Shown: positions 1 to 8,301, counted from the stretch's first letter. The stretch: DNA of 19,838 nt from an uncultured Eubacteriales bacterium (GCA_948762645.1 CAQBRY010000024.1:1-19838), one strand, 5' to 3'. Notes: a model not told the origin generated them from the sequence alone. Translations and numbers: made by a program.

Positions 1-202
1 TAATAGGGGGATATAAGTTGACTAGTAAAATTCCAAATGCAATAGGAAGAAGTAGTAGAGGCTCAAATTTCTTGTAAATAGCTAAATATATTAGAAAAAT
101 TGAAACTAATATCATTACATAATTTTCCCAGGATAATGTCATTATTCCGGAATCTGAAAACATATCAATAATGGAATCAAAAAATAATCTTAAGATTTCC
201 AA
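1..202 (-). CDS. Sodium-pumping decarboxylase beta subunit, N-terminal fragment (cut by window edge)
   Basis: The first 67 codons of an OadB/MmdB/GcdB-type membrane subunit are visible; the rest lies beyond the left edge. This family couples decarboxylation of a carboxybiotin carrier to export of sodium ions. The visible residues contain DMFSDSG, a hydrophobic helix, and then KKFEPLLLLPIAFG, which is the characteristic N-terminal block of this family. No ATG lies at the family's usual start; the best start is TTG at 202-200, eight bases after GAAAGTGG, and only two bases after the stop of the gamma subunit gene, which suggests translational coupling. The substrate (oxaloacetate, methylmalonyl-CoA or glutaconyl-CoA) cannot be told because the alpha subunit is not in the window. 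Family assignment is firm; the exact start is an inference. Confidence 0.85.
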   Translation of the reverse strand, partial: MEILRLFFDSIIDMFSDSGIMTLSWENYVMILVSIFLIYLAIYKKFEPLLLLPIAFGILLVNLYPPI

Positions 203-204
203 TA

Positions 205-567
205 TTAAAACCCACTTTCATAAAATTCATTTGAAGTATTTTCTATCAGTCCAACCGTTCGCCATAAAGAGCTTCCAGAAAAGTCTTCTTTACAAATTTT
301 CTTAATAACTACTTTTTTATTATTTCCCAAATAATAATAACTATATACAGCAGCACTTATTACAGCCAATATTTCATTGTTAATATAATCTCGACTTAAA
401 TTCTTATTTCTTTCTACAATTTTAAATTTCCCTGATTGATTTTTATTGGTATGCTTACTCACTGCACCACTATATAATCTAATAACAACGCTTAAAAGTA
501 CCAAAATGAAAAACACTACTATTATACCTGTTAAAATAACAGCCATAGATAAAGAAAATAGATTCAT
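205..567 (-). CDS. Sodium-pumping decarboxylase gamma subunit (OadG family)
   Basis: A 120-residue OadG-type accessory subunit, which anchors the decarboxylase complex in the membrane. It has one N-terminal membrane helix (about residues 5-30, FSLSMAVILTGIIVVFFILV), a charged linker rich in Lys/Asn, and a C-terminal conserved block: INNEILAVISAAVYSYYYLG and then SSLWRTVGLIEN, matching the family pattern of an Ala/Ile-rich helix followed by SxWR.xGRLEN. An upstream in-frame TTG would add seven residues, but the sequence AAGGAAGG lies exactly there and serves better as the ribosome binding site of the ATG at 567-565. The gene is first in its operon, followed by the beta subunit; a promoter at 604-632 points into it. 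Confidence 0.85.
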   Translation of the reverse strand: MNLFSLSMAVILTGIIVVFFILVLLSVVIRLYSGAVSKHTNKNQSGKFKIVERNKNLSRDYINNEILAVISAAVYSYYYLGNNKKVVIKKICKEDFSGSSLWRTVGLIENTSNEFYESGF

Positions 568-603
568 AAAACAAATACCTTCCTTCAAGTTAAATTAAAA
601 TTT

Positions 604-632
604 ATTATAAAAGTATTTTTTATACCATTCAA
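604..632 (-). promoter_or_regulatory. Sigma-A-type promoter of the decarboxylase subunit operon
   Basis: On the minus strand, TTGAAT (632-627) is followed after exactly 17 bases by a perfect TATAAT (609-604). Transcription would begin near position 597, giving a leader of about 30 bases that contains the AAGGAAGG ribosome binding site. It is placed as expected for the gamma subunit gene. Seen directly in the sequence; activity is inferred. Confidence 0.7.
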
Positions 633-733
633 ATTAATAATATATTTAGTTGATATTTAAATATTTTATATACAAAAAATTTTTAGTATATGATAAAATT
701 TGACATAGATTAAATTTGGAGATGATAATAAAA

Positions 734-2014
734 ATGTTAGTAAAAAAAGAATATAAAATATGTTCGGGAGTAAATCTTACATGTATTCCATCGAAAAAAT
801 TTAAAACCGTAAAATTATCTTTTACTATGTTTACTCCTCTTAATCCTGAAACGGCTTCTAAAAATGCGATTATACCTGAACTTTTAACAACATCATGCAA
901 AAAATATCCTTCTCTTTCATCTATAAGCAAGTGTTTAGACAATTTATATGGTGCAGATATTTCTTCAGGAGTAGATAAACATGGCGATGTTCAAGTATTG
1001 ACGGTATCATCATCGTGCATAAATAATGAACTGACATTTGAATCACATAATGATATATTATTTGAAATTTCTAATTTATTATGCGAAGTAATATTCAATC
1101 CACTTGTGGATGAAAATGGATTTATAGAAAAAAATGTTTCTCAGCAAAAACGTCAGCTTATAGAAATAATCGAATCAGAACTAAACGATAAAAGATCATA
1201 TGCAAAGTACCGCTGTGAACAATTAATGTGTAAGGAAGAAAAATTCGGAATAAATAAATACGGAACAATCCAAGACGTTAAAAAAATAACAGGAAAAGAA
1301 GTTTTAAAGGCATGGGAAAATCTATTACAAACTTCCCGAATAGAAATAATGGCCATAGGAAATACAGATCCAAATCTTATAAAAGAAGTATTTGAAAAAT
1401 ACTTTTCAAATATAGAAAGAAAAAATATAGTAGAATGTAAAACTGAAGTTATAAGAGAAGTAAAAGAATCCAAAACATATAATGACAAAATGGATATTAC
1501 ACAATGCAAATTAGTTATGGGCTTTAGAACAAACTCTGCAAGAGATGATATAGACGTACCTGCAACAAGACTAATGATAGCATTATTAGGCGGTACTCCA
1601 AATTCAAAATTATTCTTAAATGTTAGAGAAAAACTTAGCCTTTGCTACTACTGTTCTTCAAGATATGATAAACAAAAAGGAATTATGTTAATAGAAAGCG
1701 GGGTAGAGGAAGCTAATATAGAAAAAGCAAAAGAATCTATTTTAAGTCAAATAGAAGATATAAAAGCCGGAAACTTTAGTAAAGATGACGTAGACGCTAC
1801 AAAAATGTATTTATCTCAAAGTTTCAAAAAAATAAATGACAGATTAAATTCCCTAGATGATTGGTATATATTGCAAACATTTTCAAAACTTACAAAATCT
1901 CCGGAAGAAGTTATAGAGGAAATTAACAAAGTTACCGACAACGAAATAATTAAAGCAGCAAATAAACTTTCTCTTGACACAATATATATATTATCTAAAA
2001 AAATTAATGAATAA
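734..2014 (+). CDS. ymfF: M16-family peptidase-like protein YmfF (inactive partner)
   Basis: A 426-residue member of the insulinase/processing-peptidase (M16) fold, with two repeated half-domains. The zinc motif HxxEH is absent: the equivalent region reads NAIIPELLTTSC near residues 43-54, so this subunit should be catalytically dead. The second half keeps the M16 block with Arg and Tyr, NVREKLSLCYYCSSRYD, which in the family helps bind substrate in the partner's active site. This combination is typical of YmfF (called YfmF in some databases), associated with the 5-aminopentanol modification of elongation factor P in Bacillus; its biochemical role is not settled. The ATG at 734 is preferred over in-frame TTG 716 and ATG 722 because GGAG lies at 718-721. 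It probably forms a pair with YmfH, encoded two genes downstream. Confidence 0.8.
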   Translation: MLVKKEYKICSGVNLTCIPSKKFKTVKLSFTMFTPLNPETASKNAIIPELLTTSCKKYPSLSSISKCLDNLYGADISSGVDKHGDVQVLTVSSSCINNELTFESHNDILFEISNLLCEVIFNPLVDENGFIEKNVSQQKRQLIEIIESELNDKRSYAKYRCEQLMCKEEKFGINKYGTIQDVKKITGKEVLKAWENLLQTSRIEIMAIGNTDPNLIKEVFEKYFSNIERKNIVECKTEVIREVKESKTYNDKMDITQCKLVMGFRTNSARDDIDVPATRLMIALLGGTPNSKLFLNVREKLSLCYYCSSRYDKQKGIMLIESGVEEANIEKAKESILSQIEDIKAGNFSKDDVDATKMYLSQSFKKINDRLNSLDDWYILQTFSKLTKSPEEVIEEINKVTDNEIIKAANKLSLDTIYILSKKINE

Positions 2015-2031
2015 AGTGGTATGAAATAATT

Positions 2032-2589
2032 ATGATTTTAGAAACAGAAAGACTAATATTAAGGTCTTGGAAAGAAAGTGACGCCAAAGATTTATTTGAA
2101 TTCGCTAAAAATCCACTCGTAGGACCTATTGCTGGTTGGCCTCCACACACAAGCATAGAAAACAGCACAGAAATTATAAAGAGTGTACTTTCTGAAAACG
2201 AAACATATGCTGTTGTATTGAAAGAAGAAAATAAAGCAATAGGAAGTATAGGTCTTAAAATAAGTAACAAAAGTGATTTTGGTATTTCAGAAGATGAAGC
2301 GGAATTGGGATACTGGATTGGAGTACCTTACTGGGGGAAAGGTTTAATTCCCGAGGCATCACAAAAAATTATACAACATGGTTTTGAAGATTTAGATTTA
2401 AAAGTCATATGGTGCGGATACTATGATGGAAATTTAAAATCCAAGCGTGTTCAGGAAAAACTGGGATTTATCTACCATCATACAAATAAAAATGTATATT
2501 GTCCGCTGGTTAAGGAGACAAGAATAGGGCACGTGTCCTACCTAACAAAAGAACAATGGCAATCACAAAATCAAAAGAAAAAATTTTAA
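2032..2589 (+). CDS. GNAT N-acetyltransferase, RimJ/RimL type
   Basis: A 185-residue acetyltransferase of the RimJ/RimL branch of the GNAT superfamily, using acetyl-CoA to acetylate an amine whose identity cannot be told. It opens with the family signature LETERLILRSWKESDA, has the strand ELGYWIG and the acetyl-CoA pyrophosphate loop PYWGKGLIPEA near residues 99-109, and then the C-terminal N.KSKRVQEKLGF block, which in this family packs against the cofactor. It begins 17 bases after ymfF and ends 39 bases before ymfH, on the same strand, so it is probably co-transcribed. Its place between two genes that are normally adjacent is unusual. The weak site AAGTGG precedes the ATG by 12 bases. Confidence 0.85.
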   Translation: MILETERLILRSWKESDAKDLFEFAKNPLVGPIAGWPPHTSIENSTEIIKSVLSENETYAVVLKEENKAIGSIGLKISNKSDFGISEDEAELGYWIGVPYWGKGLIPEASQKIIQHGFEDLDLKVIWCGYYDGNLKSKRVQEKLGFIYHHTNKNVYCPLVKETRIGHVSYLTKEQWQSQNQKKKF

Positions 2590-2628
2590 AATTAGATTAT
2601 TTTAGCATGGGGAAGAGGTATTAATAAT

Positions 2629-3909
2629 ATGAAACCTATAGAAGTAAAAAATGAATTATTAAGCGAAAAATATTTTTATATGAAACACCCATCGGGACTT
2701 AATATTTATGTATATCCAAAGGAAGAATATAGTTCAACGTATGCGATATTTGGTACGAAATTTGGATCAATAAATAATAAGTTTAAAATGATAAGCGGAG
2801 ATATTAAAGAAGTTCCGGATGGAATAGCACATTATTTAGAACATAAGTTATTTGAGGGGAAAGATACAGATGCATTTTCTGAGTATGCAAAAACAGGAGC
2901 ATCTGCAAATGCATTTACTTCTTTTGATAAAACAGCGTATCTTTTTTCCTGTACGGACAACTTTGAAGAATCTTTAAAAATACTTCTTAATTTCGTACAA
3001 TCTCCATATTTTACAGAAGAAACAGTAAAAAAAGAGCAAGGAATTATTGGACAAGAAATAAAAATGTATGAAGATAGCCCTGAATGGAATGTTTTATTTA
3101 ACCTGTTAAATGCAATGTATCATAATCATCCTGTAAAAACAGATATAGCAGGTACGGTAGAGTCAATTGCAAAAATTACTCCTGAACTCTTATATGACTG
3201 TTATGAAAATTTTTACTCTCTAAATAATATGTCATTATGTATAGCCGGTAACGTAGACTCTGAAAAAATTTTTCAAATAATAGATCAAGATTTAAAATTT
3301 AGAACTTCAAAAAACTTCAAATCTGAAAGTATATTTCCGGAAGAGCCAAGAGAAGTTGTAAAAAAATACGTATCTAAAAATTTTGAAATCGCATCACCAA
3401 TATTTAATTTTGGATTTAAAGAGGATATAACCAACATAGAGGTAAATTCAGAATATCTAGCCTATATTGATGTAATTCTTTACTCTATAGCTTCTAAATC
3501 ATCAAGAATGTATGAAAAACTTTTAAACGAAGAACTAATAAATACGTCATCATTCTCATACGAATATTTTCACGGCCCGAACTATGCCTCAATAATCTTT
3601 TCCGGAGAATCTAAAGATCCTAAAAAAGTGTCGGAAATAATAACAGAGGAAATAAAAAGTCTTCATAAAAGTGGCCTTGACAAAACCATGTTTGAAATAT
3701 CAAAAAAATCACTATACGGACAAAACATTTCTATATTTAATAGTATGCCAAGTATTGCAAACATACTTCTTGACTTTTCTTTTTCAAACAGAAAATTTTT
3801 TGACTATATTACCAATATTTCAAAAGCAAATATAGATAACGCAAATAAAATATTTGATAAAATACTAAATCCTGAATATACTTCCTTGTCAGTAGTAAAT
3901 CCGCTATGA
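2629..3909 (+). CDS. ymfH: M16-family zinc peptidase YmfH (catalytic-type partner)
   Basis: A 426-residue M16 protein that keeps the inverted zinc motif: H68-Y-L-E71-H72 within GIAHYLEHKLFEG. The distal glutamate ligand is probably E143 in QEIKMYED, about 70 residues on, as in the family. This fits YmfH (YfmH in some databases), the metal-binding partner of YmfF, linked in Bacillus to elongation factor P modification. No signal peptide is visible, so it should act in the cytoplasm. The start has a strong ribosome binding site (GGGGAAGAGG, ending about ten bases before ATG). The last codons overlap the start of lgt (ATGA), so translation of the two genes is likely coupled. Confidence 0.85.
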   Translation: MKPIEVKNELLSEKYFYMKHPSGLNIYVYPKEEYSSTYAIFGTKFGSINNKFKMISGDIKEVPDGIAHYLEHKLFEGKDTDAFSEYAKTGASANAFTSFDKTAYLFSCTDNFEESLKILLNFVQSPYFTEETVKKEQGIIGQEIKMYEDSPEWNVLFNLLNAMYHNHPVKTDIAGTVESIAKITPELLYDCYENFYSLNNMSLCIAGNVDSEKIFQIIDQDLKFRTSKNFKSESIFPEEPREVVKKYVSKNFEIASPIFNFGFKEDITNIEVNSEYLAYIDVILYSIASKSSRMYEKLLNEELINTSSFSYEYFHGPNYASIIFSGESKDPKKVSEIITEEIKSLHKSGLDKTMFEISKKSLYGQNISIFNSMPSIANILLDFSFSNRKFFDYITNISKANIDNANKIFDKILNPEYTSLSVVNPL

Positions 3910-4709
3910 TCTATAACGTCTCTTTTCCAAAACTTGGAATAAATATGAAAATAAACCCTATAGCAGTTACTATAGGGAATATAAATATATATTGGTATGG
4001 AATATTAATAGCTTTGGGAATTTTTCTAGCAATATTATATACGTCAAATAAAACTCAAGATTTCAAAATAAATAAAAATAAGTATCTCGACACTATCTAT
4101 ATAAGCATAATATCAGCAATTATTTTAGCTCGCCTATATTACATTACATTTTATCCAGGGGATTATTATAAAAATAATCCCTCAAAAGTATTTAATATTT
4201 TTGAAGGCGGAATTGCTATATATGGAGGCATAATAGGTGGAATAATTGGCGGGATAGTAGTTTGTAAATTCAACAAAATAAATATAAATTCAGCTCTAGA
4301 CCTATCGTCTTTAGGATTATTAATAGGTCAGACCATTGGGAGATGGGGAAATTTTATTAATCAGGAAGCATTTGGAACTGTTACTAGTCTCCCATGGGGA
4401 ATGATGAGCGAAAAAACAAACTATAAAACTGTACATCCATGTTTTTTATACGAGTCAATTTGGTGCCTTATAGGATTTATATTTTTACATATATACAGCA
4501 AAAATTATAATAATAGAAAACCTTTAAATATATTTTTAATATATGCAGCATGGTATAGCATTGGAAGACTATTTATAGAAGAAATCAGAACAGATAGCTT
4601 AATGTTTATGAACTTTAAAATATCACAAATATTATCTTTAATAATATTAATACTTTCACTATCAATATTAATGATTAAAAACTTTAAATGTAAGAAATTT
4701 TATAGCTAA
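3906..4709 (+). CDS. lgt: Prolipoprotein diacylglyceryl transferase
   Basis: A 267-residue integral membrane enzyme that moves a diacylglyceryl group from phosphatidylglycerol onto the lipobox cysteine of prelipoproteins, the first step of lipoprotein maturation. About seven hydrophobic helices are visible. Family motifs: INIYWYGILIALG near the N-terminus, GGIAIYGGIIGG (101-112), the Lgt signature GQTIGRWGNFINQEAFG (141-157), HPCFLYES (177-184) and YSIGRLFIEEIRTDS near the C-terminus. The start at 3906 overlaps the ymfH stop; the resulting N-terminus, with FPKLGI before INPIAV, resembles clostridial Lgt proteins, so it is preferred to the internal ATG at 3945. The stop codon overlaps that of the convergent phosphomutase gene. 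Confidence 0.95.
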   Translation: MIYNVSFPKLGINMKINPIAVTIGNINIYWYGILIALGIFLAILYTSNKTQDFKINKNKYLDTIYISIISAIILARLYYITFYPGDYYKNNPSKVFNIFEGGIAIYGGIIGGIIGGIVVCKFNKININSALDLSSLGLLIGQTIGRWGNFINQEAFGTVTSLPWGMMSEKTNYKTVHPCFLYESIWCLIGFIFLHIYSKNYNNRKPLNIFLIYAAWYSIGRLFIEEIRTDSLMFMNFKISQILSLIILILSLSILMIKNFKCKKFYS

Positions 4710-6223
4710 ATGTCTAAATCCTTTAAATCTATAAATTCAAATAAACTGAAAAATGGTTTAAGGGTGTCAACTATAGATCTGACCCCACCTCTTACATAGC
4801 TTTCTACATTAAGCACCAATATAGGGTCATGAACACTTTTTCTCAGTAAACACCATCCTTCTTGCCACCTTGAATTAAATTTAAGCCTTACACCTTCTAA
4901 ATTGTTTTCAATAAATTCACAATTTTTTAAAGTTTGATAATAACTTTTTAATTTTGATAAAATCTTAGCGGACAATTCTTCAGGCTTATTACCTTTAACT
5001 TTTATTCTTAATTCTGCTTTTTCTTTTGAGTCAATAAAACTTTCTAAAAGATTACTTATAACTTTTCCACGTTTCTTTAAATTCACAAGTTCAGTAATGA
5101 TTAAACAAGCTAAATATGCACCATCATCTACGAAATTATTATTTTTAAAAGCAGCATGTCCGGAAGTTTCTATTGCTAAATAACAATCTACTCCTGAATC
5201 ATTAAATTTTCTGGCAGCTGATATTATATTATTATACCCTCTTTTGAATCTAAATTGATTTCCTCCTAAAAAGGAGATAAATTCTTCAAGTTTATCTGAA
5301 GTCACAGAATCTGTAACAATCATAGACCCCGGATATTTTTTAAGGACTATACAAGATACAAGTGCTATTAATCTATTATTATTAATTTTTAATCCTTCAG
5401 AATCAACAAATCCAACTCTATCAACGTCTGTATCGAAAATTATACCTAAATCAGCTTTTGAATCAACGGTAGCTTTTATTATAGATTGCATAGCTTTTTC
5501 ATCTTCAGGATTAGGAATATGATTTGGAAAGTTTCCATCCGGATTTAAAAACAAACTTCCCTGAGTATCTGCTCCTAACTTTTGTAATATTTCTTTTGCA
5601 AAAAAACCTCCCGCACCATTACCCGCATCTACTACAATTTTAAGACCTTTCAAAGGTTTACTGTCCTCATTACAATCTAATTCATTGCAAATAAATTTCA
5701 CAAGCTTATTGCAATAATAATACATAATGTTTATAGGTTTAACTTCACCTTTGCTATTTGGAATATCCATAGGAATATTTTTCTGACATATTTCAAGTAT
5801 CTCTCTTATATTTAAATTAGAAAGGCCTCCATCGACGGTAAAAAATTTAATGCCATTCCTATTAGATGGATGATGACTGGCAGTAATTTGCACGGCAGCA
5901 GTACAAGAAAGAGTGGATATAGACATAGACATCGCAGGTGTAGATGCCAAAGAGCAGTCATATACTTTGATGCCTAATGAACGCAACGTGTTTATAATGA
6001 CAGTTTTCATACGAAAAGCTGACACTCTGGAATCATGTCCCACAGATACTATCATTGAAGAATATGGTAAAGCTGTTTTTTCATATAGCCATCTTGCAAA
6101 ACCATATATTATCTTTTGTACTACTTCATTTGTAAGATTAATTTCTTCACCTTTAACAGAATCGGTTGCAATTCCTCTTATATCAGATCCACTTAAAAAC
6201 TGTTTCCAATATTTATTTAGCAT
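4706..6223 (-). CDS. Phosphomannomutase/phosphoglucomutase (alpha-D-phosphohexomutase)
   Basis: A 505-residue alpha-D-phosphohexomutase, which interconverts hexose 1- and 6-phosphates for cell-envelope sugar nucleotides. All four functional regions are present: the phosphoserine loop TASHHPSNRNG (Ser116; His replaces the usual Asn of TASHNP), the magnesium loop DTDVDR (264-269), the sugar-binding ETSGH (352-356), and the C-terminal phosphate-binding block RKSVHDPILVLNVES. Mannose versus glucose preference cannot be decided; GlmM is less likely because its motifs differ and it is usually about 450 residues. GGAAGGG lies 11 bases before the ATG, and a consensus promoter is at 6281-6309. The gene is alone on its strand here and converges on lgt without space for a terminator. 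Confidence 0.9.
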   Translation of the reverse strand: MLNKYWKQFLSGSDIRGIATDSVKGEEINLTNEVVQKIIYGFARWLYEKTALPYSSMIVSVGHDSRVSAFRMKTVIINTLRSLGIKVYDCSLASTPAMSMSISTLSCTAAVQITASHHPSNRNGIKFFTVDGGLSNLNIREILEICQKNIPMDIPNSKGEVKPINIMYYYCNKLVKFICNELDCNEDSKPLKGLKIVVDAGNGAGGFFAKEILQKLGADTQGSLFLNPDGNFPNHIPNPEDEKAMQSIIKATVDSKADLGIIFDTDVDRVGFVDSEGLKINNNRLIALVSCIVLKKYPGSMIVTDSVTSDKLEEFISFLGGNQFRFKRGYNNIISAARKFNDSGVDCYLAIETSGHAAFKNNNFVDDGAYLACLIITELVNLKKRGKVISNLLESFIDSKEKAELRIKVKGNKPEELSAKILSKLKSYYQTLKNCEFIENNLEGVRLKFNSRWQEGWCLLRKSVHDPILVLNVESYVRGGVRSIVDTLKPFFSLFEFIDLKDLDI

Positions 6224-6280
6224 ATATTATACAGCCCTTCCAAAATACATCTATATTAACGCTAACATTTATCCTAAACC

Positions 6281-6309
6281 ATTATATCTATAATATACAA
6301 TTCTTTCAA
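6281..6309 (-). promoter_or_regulatory. Sigma-A-type promoter of the phosphohexomutase gene
   Basis: On the minus strand TTGAAA (6309-6304) is separated by exactly 17 bases from a perfect TATAAT (6286-6281). The predicted start near 6274 gives a 50-base leader before the ATG at 6223. It lies back to back with the plus-strand promoter at 6327-6354. Confidence 0.7.
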
Positions 6310-6326
6310 GTAAATAGAATATATAT

Positions 6327-6354
6327 TTGATTTTTAAAGTCAATAGAGTATAAT
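6327..6354 (+). promoter_or_regulatory. Sigma-A-type promoter of the GNAT-potassium channel operon
   Basis: TTGATT (6327-6332), a 16-base spacer and a perfect TATAAT (6349-6354). Transcription would start near 6361 and run into the mini-ORF at 6396 and the GNAT gene at 6454. Seen directly; activity inferred. Confidence 0.65.
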
Positions 6355-6395
6355 AAACAAATTGAGAGTTTTATCATAATAGGAGTTTAGTAACC

Positions 6396-6464
6396 ATGCC
6401 AAAAGAAATAGAGATTCGTAATAAATTATTTAATGAAGAAGGGGATATAAATAATGATGATTGA
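6396..6464 (+). CDS. 22-codon mini-ORF overlapping the GNAT start (leader peptide or gene remnant)
   Basis: A short frame encoding MPKEIEIRNKLFNEEGDINN followed by two Asp and a TGA stop. It has a good AGGAG (6381-6385) ten bases before its ATG and lies 35 bases after the predicted transcription start, so it should be translated first on this transcript. Its end overlaps the ATG of the GNAT gene at 6454 in another frame, and the GNAT ribosome binding site (GAAGAAGGGG, 6435-6444) sits inside it. It may be a coupling leader peptide, or the surviving first codons of a deleted gene: from memory the text resembles the beginning of DUF2804-type proteins, which is unverified. Its existence as an ORF is seen; its role is unknown. 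Confidence 0.4.
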   Translation: MPKEIEIRNKLFNEEGDINNDD

Positions 6465-6873
6465 AATCCATTATACTGATAATTTTGAACAAATTGACAA
6501 AACAGCAGATGAACTTCTTACTGAATATGATACCGAAAACGGAGTAAAATACAATTTTAGACGTTTTGCATTTGTGGCAAATGATGGAGATTTGAAGGTG
6601 GGATATCTAACTGGATATAGTTATTATTCTGAAGTTACTATCAATAACATTATTGTCATTGAAAAGTATAGGAACAAAGGAATAGGAAGCAGTCTTATAA
6701 AACGAGTTGTAGATTATTATAAGAATAAAAATTTTAACAATGTAAATTTAGTCACTAATGAATTTCAAGCACCAAATTTTTATAAAAAGTGCGGATTTGA
6801 TCTGGAATTTGTGAGAAAAAATAATCAAAACCCGAAACTTACAAAATATTTTTTTATTAAATATTTTAAATAA
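6454..6873 (+). CDS. GNAT N-acetyltransferase
   Basis: A 139-residue single-domain GNAT protein of unknown substrate. The core contains strand 4, TINNIIVIEKYRNKGIGSSL, with the acetyl-CoA pyrophosphate loop R-N-K-G-I-G, followed by VVDYYKNKNFNNVNLVT and the C-terminal FYKKCGFD motif in which the Tyr commonly acts as general acid. It is not related closely to the acetyltransferase at 2032-2589. The start ATG follows GAAGAAGGGG by nine bases; a second ATG comes directly after it. The gene is followed after a short gap by the potassium channel gene, and both share the promoter at 6327-6354. No link between acetylation and potassium uptake can be claimed. Confidence 0.85.
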   Translation: MMIEIHYTDNFEQIDKTADELLTEYDTENGVKYNFRRFAFVANDGDLKVGYLTGYSYYSEVTINNIIVIEKYRNKGIGSSLIKRVVDYYKNKNFNNVNLVTNEFQAPNFYKKCGFDLEFVRKNNQNPKLTKYFFIKYFK

Positions 6874-6909
6874 ACAATATTAATGATAGAAGGGAAGGTA
6901 CTACAATTT

Positions 6910-8286
6910 TTGAGTAAAATAAAAAAAATTTTTATAAGTAAACTTAGAAAGTTTTCTCCCATACAAATTATAGTTTTAAGTTTCTTACTTTTAATATTAT
7001 TAGGTACAATATTATTATCATTGCCACTATCTTCAAGCGGTATGAGAAAAATTACAATTTTAGACGCTTTATTCACATGCGTTTCTTGCTGCTGTATTAC
7101 TGGAGTAACTTTATTTGATACATGGACGAATTGGTCGATATTCGGACAAATCGTAATACTGTGCTTAATACAAATCGGAGCACTGGGGTTAGTATCATTC
7201 ACAACAGGATTTACTCTTATATTTAGAAAAAAATTAGGTCTTAGAAACGTCAAAATATTCCAGGAAGGAGTGGCAGGGGATATATTTGATATATCAAGGC
7301 TTATTAAAACAATATTTTTATCAACCATATTATTCGAATTAATGGCTATACTTCTTTTATGTATAAAATTTATACCAAGATACGGTGCATATGGAATATG
7401 GGTATCAATATTTTTATGTATATCCGCATATTGCAATGCAGGTTTCGACATTACAGGATTTATCGCTCCAAATGAAAGCTGTGCAGTATTTAACAATGAT
7501 TTCTTCTCATTAACAGTTATAGCATTATTGTCTTTCATAGGGGGATTAGGATTTGTAGTTATAATAGACATATATAACTATTTTAAAAACAGAGATCATA
7601 ATTCTTCACTGAGCTTGCAAACTAAAATAGTATTGAAATCTTCTGTATTTATTATAGTTTTAGGAACTATTATATTTTTTCTCCTAGAGGGAAACAATAC
7701 AATGAAAGATTTTCCTATAATTAAAAAAATATTTGTCTCGTTCTTTCATTCTTCTTCTCAACGAACGTCGGGTCTTACGGCAGTAGCAGTATCCGGACAA
7801 TATAATTTGACAAAATTTATAACAATGTGTTTCATGCTTATAGGAGCATCTCCCGCTTCTACCGGAGGAGGTATAAAAACTGTAACCGTAGTAGTAATTA
7901 TATACACAGTACTTAACACTCTAAAGGGAAGAGAAGACAATATTATTTATGGCAAAAAAATAAGTAGTGCCACTACATATAAAGCAATAACAATAGCCGT
8001 AATGTTCCTATCTTGCGCACTATTGGGCGCCACAATGATATACACTCTGGATTTTGACAAAAATCTCCCCACAATAGATATATTTTATGAGGTTGTATCC
8101 TGCATTTCTACAACCGGATATACATCAGGAATAAGCCCCATTTTATCATCTGCTTCAAAATTAGTTTTAATATCTTTAATGTTTTTTGGAAGAGTTGGAC
8201 CAATTTCTATTATAATATCTATAATAGAGAATAACAAAAATCAAAAAAATGTAGTATTACCGGAAGAAAAAGTTATCCTTAGTTAA
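6910..8286 (+). CDS. TrkH/KtrB-type potassium uptake channel subunit
   Basis: A membrane subunit of about 458 residues of the Trk/Ktr/HKT family, which carries potassium into the cell with a cytoplasmic RCK partner (TrkA/KtrA) that is not in this window. The four pore-loop repeats are recognisable by their filter glycines: CITGVTL, CNAGFD, RTSGLTA and STTGYTS. The loop GASPASTGGGIKT is a hallmark of the family. KtrB is more likely than TrkH given the organism and length. The start is uncertain: the ATG at 6883 has no ribosome binding site before it, whereas AAGGGAAGG (about 6890-6898) lies 11 bases before TTG 6910, which is used here; the ATG would add nine residues. Three adjacent cysteines stand in the first pore helix, which is unusual. 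Confidence 0.9.
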   Translation: MSKIKKIFISKLRKFSPIQIIVLSFLLLILLGTILLSLPLSSSGMRKITILDALFTCVSCCCITGVTLFDTWTNWSIFGQIVILCLIQIGALGLVSFTTGFTLIFRKKLGLRNVKIFQEGVAGDIFDISRLIKTIFLSTILFELMAILLLCIKFIPRYGAYGIWVSIFLCISAYCNAGFDITGFIAPNESCAVFNNDFFSLTVIALLSFIGGLGFVVIIDIYNYFKNRDHNSSLSLQTKIVLKSSVFIIVLGTIIFFLLEGNNTMKDFPIIKKIFVSFFHSSSQRTSGLTAVAVSGQYNLTKFITMCFMLIGASPASTGGGIKTVTVVVIIYTVLNTLKGREDNIIYGKKISSATTYKAITIAVMFLSCALLGATMIYTLDFDKNLPTIDIFYEVVSCISTTGYTSGISPILSSASKLVLISLMFFGRVGPISIIISIIENNKNQKNVVLPEEKVILS

Positions 8287-8301
8287 AAGGATAATTTTTT
8301 T
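8273..8301 (+). terminator. Intrinsic terminator after the potassium channel gene
   Basis: An eight-base-pair stem, TTATCCTT (8273-8280) with AAGGATAA (8287-8294), a six-base loop and seven T (8295-8301). The stop codon of the channel gene lies inside the loop, so the terminator overlaps the coding end. It separates the GNAT-channel transcript from the secreted-peptide operon. Confidence 0.8.

Noticed and set aside
633..733. A promoter for ymfF (TATGAT at 689-694; TTGACA at 699-704).
   Set aside because: TATGAT has no acceptable -35 at the right distance, and the TTGACA is so close to the ribosome binding site that its -10 would fall on the start region. The true promoter could not be placed.
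6825..7571. A 248-codon minus-strand frame opposite the GNAT and potassium channel genes.
   Set aside because: It is the antisense shadow of well-supported genes, has no recognisable domain and a composition typical of reverse-strand artefacts.
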